Source: JBCBTD01 sp039818825 | GTDB taxonomy: Bacteria > Pseudomonadota > Alphaproteobacteria > Geminicoccales > Geminicoccaceae | Direction of reading: 5' to 3' | DNA length: 20,997 nucleotides | Assembly: GCA_039818825.1 (NCBI GenBank) | Contig: JBCBTD010000067.1 | Location: 1 to 20,997, forward strand | Part shown: piece by piece, positions 1-8,984 of the stretch | Numbering within the stretch: position 1 is the first letter of the stretch | How the letters are laid out: each line of letters starts with the position of its first letter | Made by a program: the position numbers and the translations under genes | Notes under the pieces: generated by a model | What the model was told of the DNA's origin: nothing | Databases searched by the model: none | What the model saw: the letters and a program-made list of their open reading frames with translations, nothing else

Positions 1-99
1 CGGGTTCGCCTGGCACGAGGCAACCGAAAGCCCAGAGAGGTGACGAGGTGGCGGGCCGGTTCCGTCAGCCGGCCCCGGCGCTTCCGTGCCTTCCGGTGT

Positions 100-115
100 T
101 GGCACGATGCTTGCG
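100..115 (+). promoter_or_regulatory. Sigma-54 (RpoN) -24/-12 promoter
   Basis: The sequence reads TGGCACG, four bases, then TTGC, an exact match to the sigma-54 core consensus. The GG at 101-102 and the GC at 113-114 are 12 bases apart, as required. The predicted transcript start is near 125-126, giving a leader of about 47 nt before the ATG at 173. It faces the transporter-amidohydrolase operon, which implies activation by an enhancer-binding protein such as NtrC. I could not identify the activator site; at most about 100 bases of upstream sequence are available in the window. Confidence 0.75.
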
Positions 116-172
116 CAACGAGTTTCGAGCGTTCTCGATGAGGCCAACGAAAAAGCCTGGGAAGGGGAGACC

Positions 173-1762
173 ATGACAAGACGTAGGACGACACTGCTCG
201 CGGCCGGTTTGCTCGGCGCCATGACGATGGTCGTCGCCGCCGGCAACGTCGCGGCACAAGAACCGATCGTCGTGCGTTCGGTGCCGATCGGCAACCTCAA
301 GGTCGTCGATCCGATCTGGACCACCGCCTACATCACCCGCAACCACGCCTACATGGTTTGGGACACGTTGTTCGCGACCGACGCGAACAACGAGATCCAA
401 CCGCAGATGGTGGACACCTACGAGGTCAGCGATGACGGTCTGACCTACACCTTCACACTCCGCGACGGCCTTCTCTGGCATGACGGCACCCCCGTCACCG
501 CAGCCGACTGCGTCGCCTCGATCGAGCGCTGGGGCGGCAAGGACGGCATGGGTCAGGCGCTCATGAAATTCACCGAGAGCTTGGAGGTCGTCGACGACAA
601 GACGTTTCGACTGCAGCTGACCCAACCCATCGGGTTCGTGTTGGAAGCGCTCGGCAAGATCGACAGCAACGTTCCCTTCATGATGCCCGCGCGGATCGCG
701 GCGACGCCGCCCAACGAGCAGATCACCGAGGTCATCGGTTCGGGGCCGTTCCGCTTCGTCGCCGACGAATGGGTGCCCGGCAGCAAGGTCGTCTACGAGA
801 AGTTCGAGGATTACGTCCCGCGCGACGAGCCGGCGAGCCTCGCTGCCGGTGGCAAGGTCGTGCACGTCGACCGGGTCGAATCGATTTACATGCCCGATCC
901 GGGTGTCGCCATGTCGGCCATTGCCGCCGGCGAGATCGACCTGCACGAGTCGCCGCCCACGGACCTCTTGCCCCTCGTCGAAAACAACCCCGACGTCGTC
1001 GTCCAACCGAACGACCCGCAGGGCTCGCAGTTGTTCATGGTGGTGAACCATCTGCACCCGCCTTTCGACGATCAGGCGGCACGCCAAGCCTTGCTTTGGG
1101 GCACACAGCAAGAAGAATACATGGCGACCGTGGTCGGTGACCCGCAGCGCTACGAGGTCTGCCCCGCGGTCTTCGGCTGTGGTGGCCCGAACGAGAGCGA
1201 CGCGGGCTCGGAGGCCCTCATGGGCTTCGACCTGGACCAGGCCAACGCGCTGCTCGAGCAGGCGGGTGTGGTCGGCGCGCCGGTGGTTCAGCTCGACCCG
1301 GCGGACAACTCGACCCTGCACCCGGCGGCATTGATGGGCGCGCAGACGCTGCGGCGACTTGGCTTCGATGTCTCGCTCGAAGCCATGGACTGGTCGACCC
1401 TGACCCAACGCCGCGCCTCCAAGGCCGTTCCGGGCGACGGTGGCTGGAACATCTTCGTCACCAATTCGACCGCCACCGGCATCGCCAATCCGCTGACCCA
1501 CAACTTCCTCAAGAATTGCGAGCAGGCTTGGTACGGCTGGCCCTGCGATCCCCGCATCGTCGAGTTGACCGACGCCTGGGCGCTGGAGAGTGACGCCGCC
1601 AAGCGCGCCGCGATCGTCGACGAGCTGCAGCAGCTTCACCTCGAGAACGTCAGCTATATCCCGCTTGGCCAGTATCGGACGGCGATCCTCTACAGCAAGG
1701 ACATCTCCGACGTCATCCCCGGCCCCGCGATCTTCTACTGGAACCTGAAGAAGTCGAGCTGA
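173..1762 (+). CDS. ABC transporter periplasmic substrate-binding protein, peptide/opine type (SBP family 5)
   Basis: This 529-residue protein is a family-5 (DppA/OppA-like) solute-binding protein that captures substrate in the periplasm for the permease-ATPase complex encoded next to it. An N-terminal signal peptide (MTRRR, then a hydrophobic stretch ending ...AAGNVAAQE) is followed by the typical start of the mature domain, with a YTFTLRDGLLWHDGTPV motif near residue 110. Length is normal for the family. I chose ATG 173 because GGGGAGA lies just upstream and because it is downstream of the predicted sigma-54 transcript start. An in-frame ATG at 86 would lie upstream of that start. Several Cys residues (CPAVFGCGG, and NCEQAWYGWPC near the C-terminus) could form disulfides. 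The ligand cannot be read from the sequence; the neighbouring amidohydrolase suggests a nitrogen-containing small molecule or peptide. Confidence 0.93.
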   Translation: MTRRRTTLLAAGLLGAMTMVVAAGNVAAQEPIVVRSVPIGNLKVVDPIWTTAYITRNHAYMVWDTLFATDANNEIQPQMVDTYEVSDDGLTYTFTLRDGLLWHDGTPVTAADCVASIERWGGKDGMGQALMKFTESLEVVDDKTFRLQLTQPIGFVLEALGKIDSNVPFMMPARIAATPPNEQITEVIGSGPFRFVADEWVPGSKVVYEKFEDYVPRDEPASLAAGGKVVHVDRVESIYMPDPGVAMSAIAAGEIDLHESPPTDLLPLVENNPDVVVQPNDPQGSQLFMVVNHLHPPFDDQAARQALLWGTQQEEYMATVVGDPQRYEVCPAVFGCGGPNESDAGSEALMGFDLDQANALLEQAGVVGAPVVQLDPADNSTLHPAALMGAQTLRRLGFDVSLEAMDWSTLTQRRASKAVPGDGGWNIFVTNSTATGIANPLTHNFLKNCEQAWYGWPCDPRIVELTDAWALESDAAKRAAIVDELQQLHLENVSYIPLGQYRTAILYSKDISDVIPGPAIFYWNLKKSS

Positions 1763-1770
1763 CACCTTGA

Positions 1771-1810
1771 GTGTCGGCCGGCCGCAACCACCGTCGCGGC
1801 CGGCCGACGC
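1771..1810 (+). promoter_or_regulatory. Strong intercistronic hairpin between binding-protein and permease genes
   Basis: GTCGGCCGGCCGC at 1773-1785 and its exact reverse complement at 1796-1808 form a 13-bp GC-rich stem around a 10-base loop. It extends to 15 bp through a G-U and a G-C pair (1771-1810). No T-tract follows, so it is not a classic terminator. In binding-protein-dependent ABC operons such hairpins often protect the upstream mRNA or attenuate downstream expression, giving more binding protein than membrane complex. That role is inferred here. Confidence 0.7.
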
Positions 1811-1825
1811 GGAGATGGGCTACTC

Positions 1826-2767
1826 ATGTGGGCTTACGTCGTCCGGCGCGTGCTCGCTACGATCCCGGTGCTCGTCATCGTGGCGCTCGTCGTCTTTTCC
1901 ATCCTCCACTTCGCGCCCGGCGATCCGGCCGCCGTCATCGCGGGCGACCAGGCGACGCCCGAGCAGATCGCCCAAATCCGTGCGCAACTCGGGCTCGATC
2001 TGCCGTTCCACGAGCAATTCTTCCGCTGGCTGGGTGACCTCCTTCGGGGCGACCTCGGCACCTCGATCTTCTCGAACCTGCCGGTCACGACGCTTTTCAT
2101 GCAGCGTTTGGAACCGACGATCGCGCTCACCGTCAGCACCACGATCGTCACCGTGCTGTTGGCGGTGCCGGCTGGCGTGCTCGCAGCGTGGCGCGCCGGC
2201 ACGTGGATCGACCGGGCGGTCATGAGCGTTGCCGTGCTCGGCTTCAGTTTCCCGGTCTTCGTCATCGCCTACATCCTCATCTTCGTCTTCTCGATCCAGC
2301 TCGGCTGGCTGCCGATTCAAGGCTACCGGCCGATCGACGAGGGCATTTGGCCGTTCTTGAGGCACTTGATCCTGCCCAGCGTCGCCTTGGGCCTGAGCTT
2401 CATGGCCCTGATCGCGCGGATCACGCGGGCGAGCGTGCTCGAGGTGCTGAGCCAGGACCACATCCGCACGGTCAAGGCCAAGGGCATGCCGACCCGGGCC
2501 TTGCTCTTCGACCACGCGCTGCCGAATGCGGCCGTACCGATCCTCACGATCATCGGCGTCGGGGTCGCCATCCTCCTCGGCGGCGTCGTCGTGACCGAGA
2601 GCGTCTTTGCCATCCCCGGCATGGGCCGGCTCGTGGTCGATGCGATCCTGCATCGCGACTACCCGGTCATCCAGGGTGTGCTGTTGATCTTCTCCGCGGT
2701 CTACGTGTTCGTGAACTTGGCGGTGGACTTGCTCTACGTCGTCTTCGACCCACGAATCCGTTACTGA
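1826..2767 (+). CDS. ABC transporter permease, DppB/OppB type
   Basis: This 313-residue inner-membrane protein is the first of two permease subunits forming the channel of the peptide-type importer. It shows the DppB/OppB layout: an N-terminal membrane segment right after MWAYVVRRVLA, the FxPGDPA-type motif (HFAPGDPAA), then a periplasmic segment and five further hydrophobic segments. The cytoplasmic EAA-type coupling loop that contacts the ATPase lies near residues 208-235 (HIRTVKAKGM ... HALPNA). The C-terminus VFDPRIRY is typical of the family. ATG 1826 is preceded by GGAGATGGG at 1811-1819, just past the hairpin. The next permease gene begins 2 nt after the stop codon. Confidence 0.95.
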   Translation: MWAYVVRRVLATIPVLVIVALVVFSILHFAPGDPAAVIAGDQATPEQIAQIRAQLGLDLPFHEQFFRWLGDLLRGDLGTSIFSNLPVTTLFMQRLEPTIALTVSTTIVTVLLAVPAGVLAAWRAGTWIDRAVMSVAVLGFSFPVFVIAYILIFVFSIQLGWLPIQGYRPIDEGIWPFLRHLILPSVALGLSFMALIARITRASVLEVLSQDHIRTVKAKGMPTRALLFDHALPNAAVPILTIIGVGVAILLGGVVVTESVFAIPGMGRLVVDAILHRDYPVIQGVLLIFSAVYVFVNLAVDLLYVVFDPRIRY

Positions 2768-2769
2768 GG

Positions 2770-3651
2770 ATGGCCAGCAGCACCCTGCCACCCAGCCAAC
2801 CTGAGGTCCGTGCGATATGCCGCCGCCTCGGCCGTGGTGCACGGCGCCATCCGACCGTTGCCGTCGGCAGCGTGATCTTGGCGTTGATCGTCACGGCGAC
2901 GCTGCTCGCCCCTTGGCTCACGATCTACGACCCGCTCCACATCGATCCGCTGTCGCGCCTCAAATCACCGACCGCCGACCACGTTCTCGGCACCGATGCC
3001 ATCGGCCGTGATTTGTGGAGCCGGACGATTCACGGCGGGCGCATCTCGCTCGTCGTCGGTCTGATCGTCGCCGTTTTCGCGACAGCCGTCGGCCTCGTCT
3101 TGGGCCTCGTCGCCGGCTACAATCGCATCGCCGATGCCATCCTCATGCGGGTGATGGATGGGCTCATGTCGATCCCGGCGATCCTGCTGGCGATCGCGCT
3201 TATGGCCGTCGCCCAGGCCAGCATCACCACCGTGATCGTCGCGATCACCGTGGTCGAGCTGCCCCGTGTGGTGCGCTTGGTTCGGGCGATCGTGCTGTCG
3301 ATCCGCGAGCAGCCTTATGTCGAGGCCGCCATCGTCGTCGGCTCGCGCTTCCCGCGCGTGCTCTTCCGCCACATCCTGCCGAACACGCTGGCGCCGTTGA
3401 CCGTGCAGGCGACCTACATCTGCGCCGCGGCGATCCTCATCGAATCGCTGCTCTCGTTCCTCGGCGCCGGCACACCACCGGAAGTGCCGAGCTGGGGCAA
3501 CATCATGGCCGAGGGCCGCATCTACTTTCAGCTCGCACCTTGGATCATCCTCGTCCCCGGCGTCTTCCTGGCCATTGCCGTGCTGGCCATCAACCTGGTC
3601 GGCGACGGACTCCGCGACATGCTCGATCCGCGGTTTGCGAGACGGCTGTGA
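2770..3651 (+). CDS. ABC transporter permease, DppC/OppC type
   Basis: This 293-residue protein is the second permease subunit. It has the DppC/OppC features: an N-terminal membrane anchor, LGTDAIGRDLWSRTIHGGR just after the first periplasmic segment, several membrane segments, and an EAA coupling loop near residues 195-220 (YVEAAIVVGS ... HILPNTLAP). The C-terminus GDGLRDMLDPR is typical. ATG 2770 follows the dppB-type stop by 2 nt; GAGG just before it overlaps that stop. The frame is open far upstream (to 2188), but that part only shadows the preceding gene. Its stop overlaps the next start by one base. Confidence 0.95.
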   Translation: MASSTLPPSQPEVRAICRRLGRGARRHPTVAVGSVILALIVTATLLAPWLTIYDPLHIDPLSRLKSPTADHVLGTDAIGRDLWSRTIHGGRISLVVGLIVAVFATAVGLVLGLVAGYNRIADAILMRVMDGLMSIPAILLAIALMAVAQASITTVIVAITVVELPRVVRLVRAIVLSIREQPYVEAAIVVGSRFPRVLFRHILPNTLAPLTVQATYICAAAILIESLLSFLGAGTPPEVPSWGNIMAEGRIYFQLAPWIILVPGVFLAIAVLAINLVGDGLRDMLDPRFARRL

Positions 3652-4665
3652 TGGACCGGCCCGAAGCGGCCACGACGCCGGTGCTCACGCTCGACGAGCT
3701 ACGCACCTATTTCCACACGTTCGACGGCGCCGTTCGTGCCGTCGACGGCGTCAGCTTGCAGATCCGACGCGGCGAAATCCTGGGCGTCGTCGGCGAGTCA
3801 GGCTGCGGCAAGAGCATCACGGCACTTTCGATCATGGGCTTGGTTCAGAGCCCGCCCGGACGGATCGAAGGCGGCAGCATTCGGCTGCATGGGCGCGAGC
3901 TCGTGGGTCTCGACGAGGTCGCCCTACGGGCCCTGCGGGGCAACCGGATGTCGATGATCTTCCAGGAGCCCATGACGTCACTCGATCCGGTCATGCGCGT
4001 CGGGCGGCAGATCGCCGAGAGCTTGATCGTGCATCGCGGCCAAGGGCGCCGCGCGGCCCACAGCCGCGCCGTGGAAATGCTGGAGCGGGTGCACATTCCC
4101 GAGGCCGCGCGCCGGGCCGACGCCTACCCGCACCAGCTTTCGGGCGGCATGCGCCAGCGCGTCATGATCGCGATGGCGCTTGCCTGCGAGCCCGACTTGC
4201 TGATCGCCGACGAGCCGACGACCGCGCTCGACGTGACGATCCAGGCGCAGATCCTCCGCCTCATGGTCGAACTCAGGCGTGCGTTCGGGATGGCGATCAT
4301 GCTGATCACCCACGATCTCGGCGTCATCGCCGAGACGGCCGACCGCGTCGTCGTCATGTACGCCGGCCGCAAGGTCGAAGAAGCGCCGGTGGCGGCTCTG
4401 TTCGCGCACCCCCACCACCCCTACACCGCGGGCCTTCTCGGCTCGGTGCCCAAGCTCGACCGCACGGGCGAGCAGGCGCGGGAACGGCTGGTCGAAATCA
4501 AAGGCCTCGTGCCGCGGCTCACCGGCCAACTCCAGGGCTGCCGCTTCGCCGAGCGTTGTCCGCTCGCCACCGCGCACTGCCGCGAGGAGGAGCCGCCGCT
4601 CGAGACGATGGCGCCCGACCACCTGGCTGCGTGCTGGCATGCCGACCGTGCGCAGGAGGTCGCCC

Positions 4666-4673
<8 letters not shown>
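3651..4673 (+). CDS. ABC transporter ATP-binding protein, DppD/OppD type
   Basis: This 340-residue cytoplasmic ATPase powers the importer. Visible motifs are Walker A GESGCGKS (residues 48-55), Q-loop FQEPMTS (about 104-110), ABC signature LSGGMRQ (163-169), Walker B LLIADEP (183-189) and H-loop His221. The C-terminal Oligo_HPY extension begins near HPHHPYT (about 253). It contains a Cys cluster (C297, C303, C310, C328) usual for this subfamily and linked in some members to an iron-sulfur cluster. ATG 3651 shares its A with the TGA of the previous gene, so translation is probably coupled. The serine after the Walker A lysine is followed by Ile rather than Thr, which is common in DppD. Confidence 0.95.
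4654..4660 (+). promoter_or_regulatory. Ribosome binding site fixing the DppF-type start
   Basis: AGGAGGT ends 5 bases before ATG 4666 and lies inside the end of the upstream ATPase gene. It decides the start over the ATG at 4639. Confidence 0.75.
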
Positions 4674-5726
<1,053 letters not shown>

Positions 5727-5730
<4 letters not shown>

Positions 5731-7163
5731 CCACGACGCTGATCGAAAACGCCGCCTGGGCGATCGCTTGGGACGCGAGCCGCAGCCGGCACGTCTACCG
5801 CCACCACGTCGACGTCGCCTTCACCGGCGACCGGATCACCCATGTGGGCCCGGGCTTCGCAGGCGCGGCCGACACGACCGTCGACGGCCGCTCGGTCATG
5901 GTCATGCCCGGTCTCGTCAACATCCATGCCCATCCGCAGCACGAGCCCTCCTATCGGGGCATCCGCGAGGAGCATGGCCTGCGCAACCAGTACATGACCG
6001 GGCTCTACGAGCGCTCGCAGGCCTTTGGCGCCACCGACGACGCGTTCCGCGAGGCGAGCTTCGAGGTGGCGGCGTCGGAGCTCCTGCTCTCCGGCACGAC
6101 GACGCTCTGCGACATCGGCGCGATCTGGCCCGGCTGGCTCGATCTGTTCGCGCGAACGGGTCTGCGCGGCTTCGTGGCCCCCGGCTACGCCACCGCGCGC
6201 TGGAAGCTCGCCAACGATCACACGCTCGACTTCGACTGGGACGAGGCGCGGGGCAAGAAGGGCATGGACGATGCCCTCGCCCTCATCGACACGTTGGCCG
6301 CCCACCCGTCGGGCCGGCTTTCGGGCGCCGTCTCACCGATGCAGGTGGAGAACTGCTCCGAAGCGTTGCTGCGCGACAGCTTCGCGGCGGCCAAGGAGCG
6401 GGGCATTCCCTTCACCCTGCACATCGCCCAGGGCGTGCTTGAGGTCCACGAGATCATCCGCCGGCACGGCATGACCCCGATCCAGTGGGTCGATCAGCTC
6501 GGCCTGCTGGCCCCCGGCACGGTGCTCGGCCACGCCATCTTCCTCGACCAGCACTCGTGGATCCGGTGGTGGACGAAGAGGGACCTGGCCCTCATCGCCG
6601 ACAACGGTTGTGCGGTGGCCCACTGCCCGACGCCGTTCGCCCGCTACGGCCACATCATGGAGAATTTCGGCGACTACGTGCGCGCCGGCGTCACCATGGG
6701 CATCGGCACCGACACCACCCCGCACAATATGATCGAGGAAATCCGCAAGGCCTCGACCTTCGCCCGCATCGGCGGCCGCGACCTCGACACCGTGTCGAGT
6801 GAGATGATGTTCCATGCCGCCACCGTCGGGGGCGCCAAGGCGCTGATGCGCGACGACATCGGCCGCCTGGCCGCCGGCATGAAGGCCGACCTCGTGCTCG
6901 TCGACCTCACCAATCCGTGGATGCAGCCGGCGCGCGATCCCTTGCGCTCGTTGATCTTCCACGCCGCCGATCGAGCGGTGAAGGACGTCTATGTCGACGG
7001 CAACAAGGTTGTGGGCGACGGCAAGGTGCTGACGATCGACCACGCCGACGCCTGTGGTCGTCTCGCCGAAGGCCAAGCCCGGATGATGGCCAAGGCGCCC
7101 GAGCGCGACTACCTCCGGCGCCAAGCCGACGAGATCACGCCTTTGAGCCTGGAGCTGGTTTAG
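5727..7163 (+). CDS. Atz/Trz-type metal-dependent amidohydrolase or deaminase
   Basis: This 478-residue cytoplasmic enzyme belongs to the amidohydrolase superfamily, close to the Atz/Trz chlorohydrolases, guanine/cytosine deaminases and MTA/SAH deaminases. Metal-site elements are present: NIHAHP (H67, H69), LHIAQ (H232), GH (H269) and MGIGTD (D329), on a TIM-barrel framed by N- and C-terminal beta segments. The family's HxxE element, whose Glu usually acts as acid/base, reads HIAQ here (Q235). The substrate set or chemistry may therefore differ from typical deaminases. ATG 5727 overlaps the ATPase stop (ATGA), with GGGAGGG at 5715-5721 as ribosome binding site. As last gene of the operon it probably processes the imported compound. 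The substrate is not predictable here. Confidence 0.9.
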
Positions 7164-7170
7164 CACCTGG

Positions 7171-7327
7171 GCCACCTTCGACGATGCGCTCGGCCACCGA
7201 CGCCCGCACAATCGCGTTGATGGTCGGGCCGGCGGCTTGGGATTTGCTGGATGATGCTCTTGGTGAGAGCTGCGATGCCTTGGGCAGGTGTAGGCTCGAC
7301 GATCGGCCGACCGTCCAGGACACTCTT
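7171..7327 (-). pseudogene. Possible frameshifted minus-strand coding remnant
   Basis: Two minus-strand frames abut here and both read like protein. 7327 down to 7241 gives KSVLDGRPIV...SIIQQI, and 7239 down to 7171 gives QAAGPTINAI...ERIVEGG. Removing one C from the CCC run at 7238-7240 joins them. I do not recognise the family. It may be the tail of a lost gene at the edge of the decayed island, or chance. An AT-rich hairpin (TTTGTT-GAAA-AACAAA, 7346-7361) lies just upstream on the minus strand. Confidence 0.25.
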
Positions 7328-7419
7328 CGTCTTTAGCCGGCGGATTTTGTTGAAAAACAAAGGCTTGCGGGCGTGGTAACGGCGTGATTCACTTCGACTT
7401 GTGCTAGGAGGCGAAGTCG

Positions 7420-7872
7420 ATGATGGGACCGCGCGTGGTCGATCAGAGTGCACTCTTCCACGAGTTCTCGCTCGACGCACCCGAACGCGCGAGCCGCGAC
7501 GACACCATCCGGCTCTGGCACGAGATTTCGACCACGGAAGCGCCGGAATGGACGGCGCGCTATCACGCCAGCGATCCAGCCGAGAAGGCCTTCGGTGGTG
7601 AACTCGTCGTGAGCTTCGTCGACGGCGCGCAGCTCTCGCGTGCGATCGCCGTCGCGAACGCGCACCCGTTGGGCACAAGGCCCTTCGCGAGGCCCGATTA
7701 CGTCGGGAAGTTCCATACGCTCGCGAGTGTCGCAGTCTCGGACGCCGAGCGGTCCCGGTTCCTGGAGAGCGCAGAGAACATCGCAAACCTCCCGACCGGC
7801 CAACTCGCCCGCCTGAACGTCGAGGCGACAGAGACCGCGCTCGCGGACAATCCGAAACCGGGGATTCTATGA
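7420..7872 (+). pseudogene. prpD: N-terminally truncated 2-methylcitrate dehydratase (MmgE/PrpD family), C-terminal domain only
   Basis: The 150-residue product matches only the C-terminal domain of PrpD, which is normally about 480-500 residues and dehydrates 2-methylcitrate in propionate breakdown. Recognisable elements are the DTIRLWHEIS, PEWTARYH, EKAFGG, AHPLGTRPFARPDYVGKF and GIL-terminal motifs. The N-terminal catalytic domain is absent: an in-frame TAG at 7405 and unrelated sequence lie upstream. An AGGAGG at 7406-7411 could still initiate translation, but the fragment cannot be a working dehydratase. It overlaps the intact prpB by 4 nt (ATGA), the normal arrangement of a prp operon. 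The truncation marks a deletion or recombination breakpoint near 7420-7450. Confidence 0.8.
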
Positions 7873-8765
7873 TGCTGTTCTCCAAGCTGAGTGGCGCCGA
7901 GAAGCGCGTGAAGTTGCGCGACCGCCTCGCCGGCAATGAGATCCTTCGGGCACCTGGCGCGTTCTCACCGCTGGTCGCCATGGAGATCGAGAGCCAGGCA
8001 TTTGACGCCGTCTACGTATCAGGCGCTGTGTTGGCGGCCGATCTCGGCCTGCCCGACATAGGCTTTACGACGCTGTCTGAAGTGCTGACGAGAGCCGAGC
8101 AGATCGCGCGCGTCACAGACTTGCCGACGATCGTCGACTGCGACACGGGTTTCGGCGAGCCGATGAACGTCGCGCGGACGGTACGTATCGCGGAGGAGCG
8201 CGGGATCGCCGCGCTTCACCTCGAGGACCAGGTCAATCCGAAACGCTGCGGTCACCTCGACGGCAAGTCCGTCGTTCCGGTCGAGGAAATGCTGCGACGT
8301 GTGAAAGCTGCGGTAGATTCGCGGCGCGACGCGAACATGTTGATCATCGCCCGGACCGACGCGCGAGAAGTCGAAGGCTTGGACCGCATGATCGAGCGGT
8401 CGAACAAGTACGCGGAGGCAGGCGCCGACGTGATCTTTGCGGAGGCGTTGCATTGCGCCGACGACTGGACACGAGCGATCGCTGAAATCGATGCGCCTCT
8501 GCTGGCGAACATGACGGAATTCGGAAAGTCGAGACTCCTTTCAGCAGGCGAACTCGAGGCGCTCGGAGTCAGCTTCGTCATCTATCCGGTCTCTACGCTG
8601 CGCGCCGCGATGAAGGCCGCGAGTGACCTCCTTGCCGAGATCGCCGCGACCGGCTCACAGCGCGAGGTCATAGGCCGGATGCAGAGTCGAGAAGACCTCT
8701 ACGAGCTCCTGCGTTACGCTGACTACAATCGATACGATCAAGGATTGTACAACTTCAAACTATGA
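7869..8765 (+). CDS. prpB: 2-methylisocitrate lyase
   Basis: This 298-residue protein is a full-length member of the isocitrate lyase/PEP mutase superfamily, of PrpB type. PrpB cleaves 2-methylisocitrate to pyruvate and succinate in the methylcitrate cycle. The catalytic loop KRCGH (residues 125-129, active Cys127) is intact, as are DCDTGFG (90-96, metal-binding Asp), ARTDAR and the MTEFGKS segment. The C-terminus YNRYDQGLYNF is typical. ATG 7869 overlaps the prpD fragment stop; a second ATG follows at 7872. With prpD truncated and no prpC (methylcitrate synthase) in the window, the pathway is not complete here. The lyase could still serve if the other enzymes are encoded elsewhere. Confidence 0.9.
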   Translation: MMLFSKLSGAEKRVKLRDRLAGNEILRAPGAFSPLVAMEIESQAFDAVYVSGAVLAADLGLPDIGFTTLSEVLTRAEQIARVTDLPTIVDCDTGFGEPMNVARTVRIAEERGIAALHLEDQVNPKRCGHLDGKSVVPVEEMLRRVKAAVDSRRDANMLIIARTDAREVEGLDRMIERSNKYAEAGADVIFAEALHCADDWTRAIAEIDAPLLANMTEFGKSRLLSAGELEALGVSFVIYPVSTLRAAMKAASDLLAEIAATGSQREVIGRMQSREDLYELLRYADYNRYDQGLYNFKL

Positions 8766-8956
8766 AATCGCGGCTCACGAAAGCACTCGCGCGACCACGT
8801 TCGATCGGGGGCCATGCGCAATCTCGGTGTAAGGCCGCAGGCAGGGGCTTGCTCTTCGGCGTCTTGAACTGCGGGGTTTGTAAGCAGGGTTTCACGTCAC
8901 GACCGACATCGGCGCCCGCTGCTGCCAGCATGAGGATTCACCTGAGGGTGGAGGCT

Positions 8957-8980
8957 GGTGGCGGCGGTGGCGGCGGTGGC
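8957..8980. repeat. Short 9-bp tandem repeat (GGTGGCGGC)
   Basis: Two full copies and one partial copy of GGTGGCGGC lie just before the remnant transposase ATG. In the transposase frame they read VAAVAAVA. The tract is prone to slippage. The rest of 8766-8956 between prpB and the transposase shows no gene or RNA that I recognise. Confidence 0.8.
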
Positions 8981-8984
8981 CGGT

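Noticed and set aside
11..25. Second TGGCACG as a sigma-54 promoter
   Set aside because: The position that should read TTGC reads AACC, so the -12 element is missing.
86..172. Upstream ATG extension of the binding protein
   Set aside because: It would place 29 non-signal residues before the signal peptide, and it lies upstream of the predicted sigma-54 transcript start.
65..1765. Long minus-strand open frame (566 codons) opposite the binding-protein gene
   Set aside because: It is an antisense shadow of a GC-rich gene with clear signal peptide and family motifs on the plus strand; its translation has no recognisable domain. The same holds for the long minus-strand frames opposite the ABC, FecR and CHAT genes.
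7346..7361. AT-rich hairpin TTTGTT-GAAA-AACAAA as a terminator
   Set aside because: The 6-bp A/T stem is too weak and no T-tract follows on either strand; it is noted only as a small inverted repeat.
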